Below, piece by piece: positions 16,772-25,031 of a stretch of 37,301 bases of DNA. This stretch comes from Paracoccus sp. (in: a-proteobacteria) (GTDB lineage: Bacteria; Pseudomonadota; Alphaproteobacteria; Rhodobacterales; Rhodobacteraceae), in assembly GCF_030538695.1 (NCBI RefSeq), contig NZ_JAUNTN010000030.1:1-37301 (forward strand), read 5' to 3'. The notes under the pieces were generated by a model that was not told the DNA's origin, did no database searches, and worked only from the letters and a program-made list of their open reading frames with translations. Position 1 is the stretch's first letter. Every line of letters begins with the position of its first letter. A program made the position numbers and the translations under genes.

Positions 16772-17025
16772 AGCTATATAGCAATCCTTGATCGCTTTTG
16801 GCGTTCCTCAAGAGTTTACTCGGGTTCGACTCGTTGCGAATCAGTGTCGAGGACATTCGCCTCCTGGCCTCATAATTGGTCAAGGATCCCTCGAAAGTCG
16901 GAAATGGCCGCCTCAGGCGGCCATTTTTCTTGAACTTCCGATGGCAGTTTTGAGCTGCTCCCCGAAAATCGGCCCGTGACGGAAGCTATGTGGCCACCAG
17001 GGTGTTGCGACGACCGGTTGAAGCC
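16772..17025. other. Spacer after mxaD
   Basis: No gene seen. A GGTTCGACTC string near 16816-16825 resembles a tRNA T-arm, but no acceptor stem or anticodon arm can be drawn around it. The stretch contains the terminator at 16903-16932 and leads into an IS3 remnant. Confidence 0.5.
16903..16932 (+). terminator. Terminator of the mxa operon
   Basis: AATGGCCGCCT (16903-16913) pairs perfectly with AGGCGGCCATT (16915-16925), followed by TTTCTT. It is a strong intrinsic terminator for rightward transcription and probably ends the mxaF-D transcript. Confidence 0.85.
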
Positions 17026-17130
17026 GCCCAATACCTATCGATCCGATACACGGAACGGCTGGCCGAGGCAGGCATCGACACCTTGGTGGGCAGTTGGAGA
17101 TTCCTGTGCCAATGCCCTGCGGGAACCGTC
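17026..17130 (+). pseudogene. IS3-family transposase fragment (integrase core)
   Basis: The plus strand reads QYLSIRYTERLAEAGIDTLV GS and then, after a one-base shift near 17097, GDSCANAL. This is the IS3 OrfB core in which GSVGDSYDNALAE is the usual form. Only about 35 codons are left, with a frameshift, so it is a dead scrap. It is a different IS3 subgroup from the split transposase at 4149 and 34501. It sits at the seam between the methanol and siderophore modules. 17130-17323 shows no further gene. Confidence 0.65.
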
Positions 17131-17323
17131 TGGCAGTTGCGAGCCGCAAGTCGCCCCTTCCCGCAAGCCAGACTCGCCTGCACGAATGCGCCGCACGTCC
17201 GCGCCCCCGTCCGGATCCCGCGCATTCAATACATCTCGACGCAGCTGGGGCGCCGCGAGATACAGGTTGTTCTGCGGCCGGTGACGTGGCTAGATGACAG
17301 CCTTGACCAGCCAAGGTGACCAC

Positions 17324-17914
17324 ATGCCCCGTCCAGCCCTCGATCTGCCGCCGCATCAGGTTCCGCTGCGCGATACCGCCGCGCGGTATGGCCGGGTGAC
17401 GCGCGTATTGCACTGGACGATGGCGGCGCTGATCTTGTGGGAGTTCACCGGCATGGGGCTGCGGCTGCTGCTGGGCCGGCACCCGGTCTCTTCGTTCTTC
17501 GTCGGCAGCCATCAGGCCGTCGGGACGGTGCTGCTGGCACTGATCGTCCTGCGCGTGATCTGGGCGCTGGCGAACCTCGGGCGGCGACCGCATCACGGAG
17601 CCGGCCTGGTGGCGACCGGCGCGCGCATTGGGCACGGGTTGCTGTATCTGCTGATGCTGGCGGTGCCCTCGCTGGCCGTCCTGCGGGCCTATGGTTCGGA
17701 CCGCCCCTGGGGGCCGTTCGGGTTCGAGATATTTCCCGCGCGCGAAGCCCCTGTCGAATGGATGGTGCAGGCGGGCAGCCTGCTGCATGGCGAGCTGGCA
17801 TGGGTCATGGGCGCACTGATCGTCGGGCATGTCATCATGGTCGGTATCCACGAGGCGATGTGGCGCGACGGCACGCTGGACCGCATGATCCGCCGGCGTC
17901 GGCGGCAGGCATGA
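17324..17914 (+). CDS. Cytochrome b561-family membrane protein
   Basis: A 196-residue protein with four membrane helices (about residues 23-45, 53-73, 97-118 and 138-160). Histidines suited to ligate two b haems are in RVLHWTMA, GSHQAVG, LLHGEL and GHVIMVGIHEA. Family members pass electrons between quinone or a reductant and a periplasmic partner. The specific partner is unknown. The ATG at 17324 with AAGGTG just before it is preferred over an ATG at 17294. It lies beside the siderophore receptor but in convergent orientation, so a role in ferric reduction is possible but only a guess. Ends at a bidirectional terminator. Confidence 0.82.
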   Translation: MPRPALDLPPHQVPLRDTAARYGRVTRVLHWTMAALILWEFTGMGLRLLLGRHPVSSFFVGSHQAVGTVLLALIVLRVIWALANLGRRPHHGAGLVATGARIGHGLLYLLMLAVPSLAVLRAYGSDRPWGPFGFEIFPAREAPVEWMVQAGSLLHGELAWVMGALIVGHVIMVGIHEAMWRDGTLDRMIRRRRRQA

Positions 17915-17943
17915 AAAGGGCCGCCCGTCGGGGCGGCCCTTTT
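17914..17943. terminator. Bidirectional terminator between converging genes
   Basis: AAAAGGGCCGCCC (17914-17926) pairs perfectly with GGGCGGCCCTTTT (17931-17943) around a 4-base loop, giving a T-run on both strands. It overlaps the stop codon of the cytochrome b561 gene and lies 17 bases from the stop of the receptor gene, ending transcription of both. Confidence 0.92.
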
Positions 17944-17960
17944 CCCGCTCTGAGTGAGGA

Positions 17961-20234
17961 TCAGAACGATTTGTTCAGCGACACATAGAAGGCACGTCCG
18001 GGTTCGTTGAACGTGTTCGCACCGTCGCTGGTGTTGGTGCGGAGGATCGACTTGTCGAAAAGGTTGGTGATCCCCGCCGAAAGCCGCGTCTGGCCCTGAA
18101 GGTTCCAGTTGGCGGCAAGGTTCACCAGCGTATAGCTGGGCCGGGTTTCGGGATTTTCGATGTCATAGCCGGTGGTGTTCGACGCGGTGGCCGGGTTGAT
18201 CTTGCCGAAATGGGTGGCCGACAGGGTCAGCGTCGCGTCCTGCGTCACGAACCAGTCCAGCCCGGCATTGATGGTATAGTCGGGCACAAGGCTAAGCGGC
18301 AGGCCCATCTCATCCTCGGTTTTGAGGATGCTGGTGAAGTTCGCGTTGAAGGCGAAACGGTCACCGATCGGCGTGGCGAAGTTGCCCTCGATCCCCGAGA
18401 CCACGGCATCGCCTCGGTTTTCCCAACGATACAGACGCGGCTCCTGATCGCCGTTCAGCTGGGTCAGGCCGGTCGCGATGCGGTTGTCGTAATCGTTGTG
18501 GAAATAGGTCAGGCTGGCATTGACTTCGTTCAAGCCGTTATAGGCGATGCCGATTTCCTTGTTGATGCTGGTTTCTGCCTCAAGATCGGGATTACCGATA
18601 ATGTAGCACGGACCCATTCGGTAATATGGGAACGGACAGCCGTTGCCGTTGGTCGAGTACACATAACCGGGGTTCAGCTGATACAGGTTCGGCGCCTTGA
18701 AGGCACGCGCGACGCCGGCCTTGACCGTCCATTCGTTCGTGATCTGATAGGTCACGTTCAGGCTGGGCGAGAGGCCGCCTCCGAAATTGTCGTTATAGTC
18801 ATAGCGGATGGCCGGGGTCAGGGTCAGCTGATCGCTCCATTCGATGTTTGCCTCGGCATAAAGGCCGATCGTGTTCTGCTTGACCTTGGGATCGCGCGAG
18901 GTGCCGTCCGCGGCCACACCGGCGTCTTCTGCAATGTCCTCGGGCAGGTTGCGGCGGGTGGACACACTGTCATCCAGAAACTCGCCGCGATATTCTGCGC
19001 CAAGCGTGATCACGCTGCCGCGGCCGGCCACGTCCATCGGCAGGTTCCATTCTGTCTTGGCCGTGATGTTGTCCAGCTTGGTTGTACGAAAGCCGACGTC
19101 GGTGCCTTCGTCGTCGTTACAGGCGGAGATCTGGCCTTCGATCCGTCCGCCGGTGCCTTCGCACAGGCGGGCATTACGGGTGTTTTCCCACTGGATATAG
19201 CTGAACGAGTCACCGAAATCGTATTCGCCGCGATGCGTGACGCCAAGCGTGCGGCGATACATGCGGTTGGTTTCGGTGTTCAGAAGGACCTGACCGTCGA
19301 CTTCTTCCAGCACGCTGCCGAACATCGTGTCGCCGGCGAAACGGTTGCCCTGACGCGAGAAGTTGAATTCGAAATCAAGTTGGTGATTGTCGTTGACGCG
19401 CCAGCTGAGAAGGCTGCCGAGGTCCTTGTTGATCACGCCTTCGCGGCCCGCAAGGTTCCGATAAACCGGGTTGCCATCGGCGTCGAAGACAAGCTCTCCA
19501 TCATCGTCCGTCTGCTGGATGCGGTTGATGGTGGAGGAATCCGGGTTCGACTTGTTGTGGTTGCCGAATATGCGGAAGGACAGGTTTTCGGACACCGGCC
19601 CGCCCAGCATGAAGTTGGTGCGGATCGTGTCGCCTTCGTCGCTGCCTTCGGGCGAGTTGTAGTAAAGCCCGACCTGACCCGTCAGCGTCTCGGGGCGCTT
19701 GGTGATGATGTTGACCACACCGCCCGACGAACCCGAACCGTAACGCGCCGCTGCGGGTCCGCGCAGAACCTCGATCCGCTCGATCATCTCGGCGGGAACC
19801 CAGTTCGAGTCGCCGCGGGTGTCACGTTCGCCGTTGCGGCTCATGCGGACCGAGTTGCGCGACAGGACGGGCTTGCCGTCGATCAGGATCAGCGTGTTCT
19901 CCGGGCCCATGCCGCGGATGTCGATCTGGCGCTGGTTGCCGCGCTGGCCGCTGGCGGTCGCGCCGGTCAGGTTGACGCCCGGCTGCTTGCGAACGATTTC
20001 CGAGATGTCGTTGGTGATCGGCTGACGCTGGATTTCCTCTTCGGTGATCTCGGTCACACCCAGAGCCTGCAGAACCTGCTCGCCTGCGGAAAGAACGATC
20101 TCGTCCAGAATGATCGGCTCATCCGTGGCGGTATCGGGGATGGTCTCGGTCTGCGCCATCAGCGGGGTCGCTGACAGGGACAGAACCAGGCCCATGGCGG
20201 TTCGGGAAATGATTGCTCGGCGCGCAAGTGTCAT
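17961..20234 (-). CDS. FepA-type TonB-dependent catecholate siderophore receptor
   Basis: A 757-residue outer membrane receptor. Signal peptide (ending ATPLMA), TonB box and plug region (about 45-175) with VRKQPGVNL, the FepA hallmark SRNSVRMSRNGERDTRGDSN, then IERIEVLRGPAAARYGSG and GGVVNIITKRP. A 22-strand barrel follows, ending in the terminal Phe (SLNKSF). These plug motifs are those of FepA/PfeA/BfeA enterobactin receptors, so the ligand is likely a ferric catecholate. The ATG at 20234 has GGAG at a good distance; an upstream TTG is less likely. It follows dctP by about 200 bases in the same direction and may have its own promoter. Confidence 0.93.
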   Translation of the reverse strand: MTLARRAIISRTAMGLVLSLSATPLMAQTETIPDTATDEPIILDEIVLSAGEQVLQALGVTEITEEEIQRQPITNDISEIVRKQPGVNLTGATASGQRGNQRQIDIRGMGPENTLILIDGKPVLSRNSVRMSRNGERDTRGDSNWVPAEMIERIEVLRGPAAARYGSGSSGGVVNIITKRPETLTGQVGLYYNSPEGSDEGDTIRTNFMLGGPVSENLSFRIFGNHNKSNPDSSTINRIQQTDDDGELVFDADGNPVYRNLAGREGVINKDLGSLLSWRVNDNHQLDFEFNFSRQGNRFAGDTMFGSVLEEVDGQVLLNTETNRMYRRTLGVTHRGEYDFGDSFSYIQWENTRNARLCEGTGGRIEGQISACNDDEGTDVGFRTTKLDNITAKTEWNLPMDVAGRGSVITLGAEYRGEFLDDSVSTRRNLPEDIAEDAGVAADGTSRDPKVKQNTIGLYAEANIEWSDQLTLTPAIRYDYNDNFGGGLSPSLNVTYQITNEWTVKAGVARAFKAPNLYQLNPGYVYSTNGNGCPFPYYRMGPCYIIGNPDLEAETSINKEIGIAYNGLNEVNASLTYFHNDYDNRIATGLTQLNGDQEPRLYRWENRGDAVVSGIEGNFATPIGDRFAFNANFTSILKTEDEMGLPLSLVPDYTINAGLDWFVTQDATLTLSATHFGKINPATASNTTGYDIENPETRPSYTLVNLAANWNLQGQTRLSAGITNLFDKSILRTNTSDGANTFNEPGRAFYVSLNKSF

Positions 20235-20432
20235 CAGGACATGCTCCAATAGTAAATGAAGGTATGTGCCTGGCTTGCGAGAAAACGCTGCTGGGTTGGC
20301 CAGCGAGAGGACCGGGCAGGCCCATGACCCAAGGCATCCTGCCCTGTTTGCGGGGAAGCAAACGGCATCCGGCGTGTCAGGTCAACGCGCCGGCGGCCAT
20401 TCGTTCACAACTGTGTCATTTACGTAACGGTT
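20235..20432 (-). promoter_or_regulatory. Gap between dctP and the receptor gene
   Basis: 198 bases without a gene. On the minus strand there are two small hairpins (CCGGCG...CGCCGG and GTTTGC...GCAAAC) without T-runs, and a CACA-AC-TGTG dyad near 20405-20415. A receptor promoter is likely here but I could not identify clear hexamers or an obvious iron-regulator box. Confidence 0.35.
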
Positions 20433-21425
20433 TTAGTCGGATATTATATGGCTGCCAGTCAGCGCCGCCGCCTCATCCTCGATCCGGGCCAGCAGGGGGG
20501 TCCGGGTGCGCCATTCGGCATACCATTGCCGGACTGCGTCGCCGAAAATCTCGGGGCCGGGTTGCAGCACCTCGACCCCGGCCTCGGTCAGCCGGGCGTG
20601 GTAGTCGGCGTCGATCCGGGGATAAAGATCGCGGATGCGGGCTGTCTCGGCCGCGAACAGGCCGGTCAGCAGATCCTGGTCCTCGGGCGGCAGCGCCTGC
20701 CAGCGGCGGGCCGAGGCCACGGCGATCATGGGAAAGATCATGTGCCGGCTGTCCAGAACCGCACCGGACATGTCGTGAAAGCGGTTGTTCCATGTGCCTT
20801 CAAGGTCGATCTGCATCCCGTCGATCTGCCCGTTGGCATAGGCGTCATGCAGTTCCGGCAGCGGCAGCGGCGTCGGCGCGGCGCCGGCGCGGGTCCAGAA
20901 ATCCACCTCTTGTTGCAGCGGCACGGTGCGGATCTTGCGCCCGGCGACGGTGCCTTGCTCGCCAAGCGGACGTGACAGCAGGACGATCCGCATCCCCGCC
21001 ATCCCGTAGCCCAGCCCCTTGAGGCCCAGCCTGGCCAGATCGTCCTGTAGCGCGGCCGCGGTCTCGCCCTCCAGCAGGCGGGCGGCGGTTTCGGCGTCGG
21101 GGACCAGATAGGGCGCGACGAGGATGCCGAAATCGGGGTTGCGGTTCGCCAGCTCGCCCACGGTCAGGAAGGCAAAATCCAGCGCCCCCGCCTGCAACTG
21201 TTGCAGCATCTGCGCTTCGCTGCCCAACTGGCCCGACGGAAAGACCGCAAGGCTCATCCGGCCGTCTGTTTCCTCGGCCAGGCGTTGGGCCAAGTCCTGC
21301 GCCGACAGCGTCCATTGGTGGGACGGAGGCGTCACCAAGCCGATCCGCAGGTTCTGGGCGGCGGCGGGCAGGGCGATTGCGGCGACCATGGCAAGCCCTG
21401 CCAGGGCGCGTGTGATAAGCGACAT
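20433..21425 (-). CDS. dctP: TRAP transporter solute-binding protein (DctP family)
   Basis: A 330-residue periplasmic binding protein with a signal peptide (ending LPAAAQ). DctP-family signatures: FPSGQLGSEAQMLQQLQAGA (about 62-81), the ligand-carboxylate arginine in GRKIRTVP (Arg166), NGQIDGMQIDLEGTWNNRFH and the C-terminal MIFPMIAVASARRWQALP helix region. Family members deliver organic acids to DctQM using a sodium or proton gradient. Starts 9 bases after dctM with an AAGGA site. It is the last gene of a leftward run that begins with siderophore ABC genes. Its ligand is unknown; an aryl acid such as DHB would fit the context. Confidence 0.9.
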   Translation of the reverse strand: MSLITRALAGLAMVAAIALPAAAQNLRIGLVTPPSHQWTLSAQDLAQRLAEETDGRMSLAVFPSGQLGSEAQMLQQLQAGALDFAFLTVGELANRNPDFGILVAPYLVPDAETAARLLEGETAAALQDDLARLGLKGLGYGMAGMRIVLLSRPLGEQGTVAGRKIRTVPLQQEVDFWTRAGAAPTPLPLPELHDAYANGQIDGMQIDLEGTWNNRFHDMSGAVLDSRHMIFPMIAVASARRWQALPPEDQDLLTGLFAAETARIRDLYPRIDADYHARLTEAGVEVLQPGPEIFGDAVRQWYAEWRTRTPLLARIEDEAAALTGSHIISD

Positions 21426-21434
21426 TGTCTTTCC

Positions 21435-22691
21435 TTATGTGGCGGCGCGGGCGGCCAGCACGGTCATGGCCAGCAGGACGCCCAGAACGGCGGTAAAGAA
21501 CGGCAGCAGCAGGCGGGACAGGCGCTCGGCCCGCACGCCGGTCAGCAGCGCGGCGGTGTACAGCCCCGCGCCGACGGGCGGGGTCAGCAGCCCAAGCGCG
21601 AGGTTCAGGCAGAGGATCACCCCGAAGCTGACCGGATCGATCCCGTAGGCGGTCGTCGCGACCGGCAGCAGGACAGGCGCGGTCAGGATGATGGCGGGGA
21701 TCGGCTCCATCACGGTTCCGATCAGCAGCAGCGCCACGTTCATCAAAAGCAGGAACATCAGCGGCGAGGATGCGATCTGCTGCATCGCCTCGGCGGCCAT
21801 GGCGGGCAGATTGCCGAAGGTCACGACCCAGCCCAGCACCTGCGCGGCGGCGACAAGGAACAGCACGGCACCCGAGGTCAGCGCCGTGCGGGTCAGCGCG
21901 CCCGGCAGATCGGCCAGCCGCAGCTGGCGATAGACCGGACCGCCGACGACGAGCGCCGCAACGATGGCCATGGCGGCTGATTCCGTGGGCGTGGCGATGC
22001 CGCCGAGGATGCTTCCGACCGCGACCACCGGCACGACAAGCGCCGGAAGGGCGGCAGCGCCCGCACGCAGTCGCGCGCCGGCCGGCTGCGCGGGAACGCG
22101 CGGCAGCCCGTGCCGCCGCCCCAGCCAGCAGATGACGACGGTGAAGGCCAGCCCCATGGCCAGCCCCGGCCAGACCGAGGCCAGAAACAGGTCCGCCACC
22201 GGCAACTGGGCAATGGCGGCAAACACGATCAGGTTCATCGAAGGCGGCACGACCGGCGCCAGCAGCCCGCCTGCGGCCGTTATCGCGGTGGCCATGTCGC
22301 GGGGATAGCCCGCCCGCTCCATTTCGGGGACGGCGAGGCGCGACATCACCGTCAACTGCGCCACGGTCGAGCCGAGGAGCGCCGACATCATCAGATTCGC
22401 CAGCAGGTTCACATGCGCCAGCCCGGCGCGGAACGGCGGCATGATCGCCTGCGCCAATGCCAGAAGGCGGCGGCCGATCCCGCCCGCGCCCATCAGCTCG
22501 CCCAGCAGGATGAACAGCGGCAGGGCCAGCAGGCTGTAATTCTCGATCCCCGCGAAAAGCTGTTGGGGAAAGACGGGCAGAAGCGCGGTGCTGCCCTGCT
22601 CGGTCAGCAGGATCAGCGCGGCGGCGATCAGCACGAAAGCGATCGGCGCGCCGATGCCCAGCAGCCCTGCGAACCCAAGCGCCGCGATCAT
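21435..22691 (-). CDS. dctM: TRAP transporter large membrane subunit (DctM)
   Basis: A 418-residue protein with about 12 membrane helices, the usual DctM size. Typical segments: LLALPLFILLGELMGAGGIG (about 50-69), GGLLAPVVPPSMNLIVFA (the conserved PPS loop), GGIATPTESAAMAIVAAL and LNLALGLLTPPVGAGLY. It forms the transport channel with DctQ. The ATG at 22691 overlaps the dctQ stop (ATGA). A longer frame upstream of this ATG is the shadow of dctQ. Confidence 0.93.
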   Translation of the reverse strand: MIAALGFAGLLGIGAPIAFVLIAAALILLTEQGSTALLPVFPQQLFAGIENYSLLALPLFILLGELMGAGGIGRRLLALAQAIMPPFRAGLAHVNLLANLMMSALLGSTVAQLTVMSRLAVPEMERAGYPRDMATAITAAGGLLAPVVPPSMNLIVFAAIAQLPVADLFLASVWPGLAMGLAFTVVICWLGRRHGLPRVPAQPAGARLRAGAAALPALVVPVVAVGSILGGIATPTESAAMAIVAALVVGGPVYRQLRLADLPGALTRTALTSGAVLFLVAAAQVLGWVVTFGNLPAMAAEAMQQIASSPLMFLLLMNVALLLIGTVMEPIPAIILTAPVLLPVATTAYGIDPVSFGVILCLNLALGLLTPPVGAGLYTAALLTGVRAERLSRLLLPFFTAVLGVLLAMTVLAARAAT

Positions 22692-23218
22692 GTCGCCCTC
22701 AGCACGGCCAGATCGGCCCGCAGCGCGGTCAGCGCGTGAAGCATGGCGGCGGTCATGCTGGTGGGCACGATCAGCCAGAACCAGATCTTGCGGATGCCGA
22801 GGGTCTGCGTCGGGTCGGTATAAACGAAGTTGAACGTCTCGGCCGCCAGCGCGGCCCCCGATCCCGCGCGGATCAGCCCCGCCGGGTCCAGCCACAGCCA
22901 GCAGAGCATCAGCATCACGGCAAGAAACGCAACCACCAGCAGGGTCACGACGACCCGCAGCGTCGCACGGGCACGCGGGTCCAGCCGGTCCGGCAGAATA
23001 CCGATCGCCATGTGATTGCGTCCGGCGATCCCCAACGATGCGCCCAGAAAGGCCAGCCACGCCATCAGGTGCACCGCCAGTTCATCCGTCCAGATCAGCG
23101 GCCGCCCGATCCCGCGGGAAACGACGTTCGCCAGCAGCAACACAAGGATCGCCGCCACCAGCAGCGCGCCAAGCCCGGCCTCGATGCGGGCGACCAGCCG
23201 GTCCAGCCGGGCCATCAT
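22688..23218 (-). CDS. dctQ: TRAP transporter small membrane subunit (DctQ)
   Basis: A 176-residue protein with four membrane helices and the DctQ motif IWTDELAVHLMAWLAFLGAS, followed by GRNHMAIG and a last helix with KIWFWLIVPTSMTAAML. The ATG at 23218 lies inside the stop codon region of the ABC ATPase gene (ATGATG, stop TGA at 23215-23217); the next codon is also ATG. The overlap ties the TRAP genes to the siderophore ABC genes in one translationally coupled operon. Confidence 0.9.
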   Translation of the reverse strand: MMARLDRLVARIEAGLGALLVAAILVLLLANVVSRGIGRPLIWTDELAVHLMAWLAFLGASLGIAGRNHMAIGILPDRLDPRARATLRVVVTLLVVAFLAVMLMLCWLWLDPAGLIRAGSGAALAAETFNFVYTDPTQTLGIRKIWFWLIVPTSMTAAMLHALTALRADLAVLRAT

Positions 23219-23994
23219 GCCCCAATCTCGCCGTCGATCAGCACCATCAGCCGACCGCGAGAGCATGTTTCGACCCGCGCGGCCACGCCGTAAACCTGCG
23301 CCAGCATCGCAGGGGTCAGCACGTCGCGGGGTGGCCCGTCACTGTGCAGGCCGCCCCGGTCAAGCATCACGATACGGTCGGCCCATTGCGCCGCCAGCGC
23401 CAGATCGTGCAGAATCGCGACGACGATCCGACCCTCGGACGCAAGGCGGCGCAACTCGGCCAAAAGCCGCATCTGCCGGGCAAGGTCCAGGGCGCTTGTC
23501 GGCTCGTCCAGCAGCAGAAGGCGCGGGTCGCGGACAATGGCCTGCGCCAGACTGACCATCTGCCGCTGCCCGCCGGACAACTGGTCCAGCCGCCGCATTG
23601 CCAGCGCCCCGATGTCCAGCCGGTCCAGCACGTCCATCGCCGTCTGATCGCTGCCCGCTCCGTCACTCGCCCCGTCACCGCCGGCCCTCAGTGCCGCGAT
23701 GACGCTTTCCAGCACCGACAGCGACGAGCCCGAGGGCAGCGTCTGCGGCATGAAGCCCACCTGCCCGGCCCGCTGCGGCCCGGTCATGGCGGCAAGGTCG
23801 CCGCCGTCCAGCGTGATCCGCCCCTTGTGCGGCGTCAGCTGGGCGACGGCGCGCAGCAGGGTGGACTTGCCGGCCGCATTGGGACCGGCCAGCACCGTCA
23901 CCTCGCCGGCGTGCAATGGGGGCAGGGTCAGGTGGTCCAGCACCGGCCGCGCGCCATAGCGCACCGATACGTCATGGATCGCCAGCCCGCTCAT
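23215..23994 (-). CDS. Ferric-siderophore ABC transporter ATPase (FepC/FecE type)
   Basis: A 259-residue ATP-binding subunit. Walker A GPNAAGKSTLL (37-47), Q-loop VGFMPQ, signature LSGGQRQ (139-145), Walker B LLLLDEPTSALD (159-170) and switch His in VVAILHDLALA. The 16-residue acidic Gly/Ser/Asp insertion after ALRAGG (about 105-117) is unusual for FepC. The ATG at 23994 overlaps the permease stop (ATGA). Powers import of the ferric siderophore across the inner membrane. Confidence 0.92.
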   Translation of the reverse strand: MSGLAIHDVSVRYGARPVLDHLTLPPLHAGEVTVLAGPNAAGKSTLLRAVAQLTPHKGRITLDGGDLAAMTGPQRAGQVGFMPQTLPSGSSLSVLESVIAALRAGGDGASDGAGSDQTAMDVLDRLDIGALAMRRLDQLSGGQRQMVSLAQAIVRDPRLLLLDEPTSALDLARQMRLLAELRRLASEGRIVVAILHDLALAAQWADRIVMLDRGGLHSDGPPRDVLTPAMLAQVYGVAARVETCSRGRLMVLIDGEIGA

Positions 23995-25031
23995 CCGCGC
24001 CTCGGCCCGCGCAGGATCACGGCGAAGAAGATCGGCAGCCCGATCAGCGATGTGACCAGCCCAACCGGCAGCAGGACGCCGGAAACCAGCATCTTCGACA
24101 GGGTCGAGGCCAGCGACATGACCAGCGCCCCGGTCAGCAGGCTGGCGGGCAGAAAGAAACGGTGATCCTCGCCCACGATCAGGCGGGCGATGTGGGGACC
24201 GGCAAGGCCGACGAAGCCGATCACCCCCACCAGTGACACCGCCGTCGCCGCAAGCAGGCTGACGCGCAGCAGCGCCCACCGGCGCAGGGCTGTCACATCT
24301 ACACCAAAGCTGCGGGCCTGATCCTCACCCATGCGAAGGGCCGTCAGCCGCCATGCGGCGCGGAACGAGAATGGTGCGGTCACCGTCAGCGCGGCGGCCA
24401 GCAGCGCAACCCCGGGCCAGCTTGCGGCCGCCAGACTGCCCATCGTCCAGAAGACCAGCTGTTGCAGCGCATCGGCCGAGGCGACGAACTGCAACAGCGA
24501 CAGGAACGCCGCTGCTGCAAAGTTCAGCGCGATGCCGAAGAGGATCAGCACTTCCGGCCCGCCGCCGCGCAGGCGCCCCAGCAATTGCAGAAGGAACAGC
24601 GCACCAAGCGCGAACAGGAAGGCATTGGCCGAGACGCTCCAGGTCGGAGGCAGCAGCGGCAGGGTCAGCCCCAGAACGATCGAGGTCGCGGCCCCAAGCG
24701 CCGCCGCAGCCGAGACGCCCAGTGTGAAAGGCTCGGCAAGCGGGTTCTCGAGCACGGTCTGCATCTCGGCCCCGGCCAGCGCCAGCGCGGCACCGACCAG
24801 CAGGGCCAGCGCGGCAACGGGCAGGCGGACCTGCCAGACGATCACCTGCGTCGCAGGCGCGGCCTCGGCCCATCCGGTCAGGCCGCGCAGGGTTTCCGCC
24901 AGCGGCAGGCCGGCAGGTCCGGTGGTCAGGTCGATCAGCACGCCCGCCACCGCAATCAGCGCCATGGCACCCACCAGCATCGCCCGGCGGCGATTCTGCC
25001 GACGATAGAGATCCAACGGCGCGTCGCTCAT
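23991..25031 (-). CDS. Ferric-siderophore ABC transporter permease (FecCD family)
   Basis: A 346-residue membrane protein with about ten helices. FecCD motifs: QVRLPVAALALLVGAALALA, GAEMQTVLENPLAEPFTLGV (the typical G-x-x-Q-x-x-x-x-NPLA-P-x-x-LG), GVDVTALRRWALL and GFVGLAGPHIARLIVG, which contacts the ATPase. There is only one permease gene, so a homodimer is expected, unlike FepD/FepG. The ATG at 25031 overlaps the stop of the binding-protein gene (ATGA). Confidence 0.93.
   Translation of the reverse strand: MSDAPLDLYRRQNRRRAMLVGAMALIAVAGVLIDLTTGPAGLPLAETLRGLTGWAEAAPATQVIVWQVRLPVAALALLVGAALALAGAEMQTVLENPLAEPFTLGVSAAAALGAATSIVLGLTLPLLPPTWSVSANAFLFALGALFLLQLLGRLRGGGPEVLILFGIALNFAAAAFLSLLQFVASADALQQLVFWTMGSLAAASWPGVALLAAALTVTAPFSFRAAWRLTALRMGEDQARSFGVDVTALRRWALLRVSLLAATAVSLVGVIGFVGLAGPHIARLIVGEDHRFFLPASLLTGALVMSLASTLSKMLVSGVLLPVGLVTSLIGLPIFFAVILRGPRRG

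Noticed and set aside
16812..16835. tRNA-like T-arm string GGTTCGACTC
   Set aside because: No acceptor, D or anticodon arm can be folded around it.
18210..20174. 654-residue plus-strand frame over the TonB receptor gene
   Set aside because: Shadow of the receptor gene; repetitive hydrophobic-basic composition and no motif, while the minus-strand frame has full FepA signatures.
20435..20450. TATAAT on the minus strand near the end of dctP
   Set aside because: It lies within the last codons of dctP, with no matching -35 at proper spacing; probably chance.
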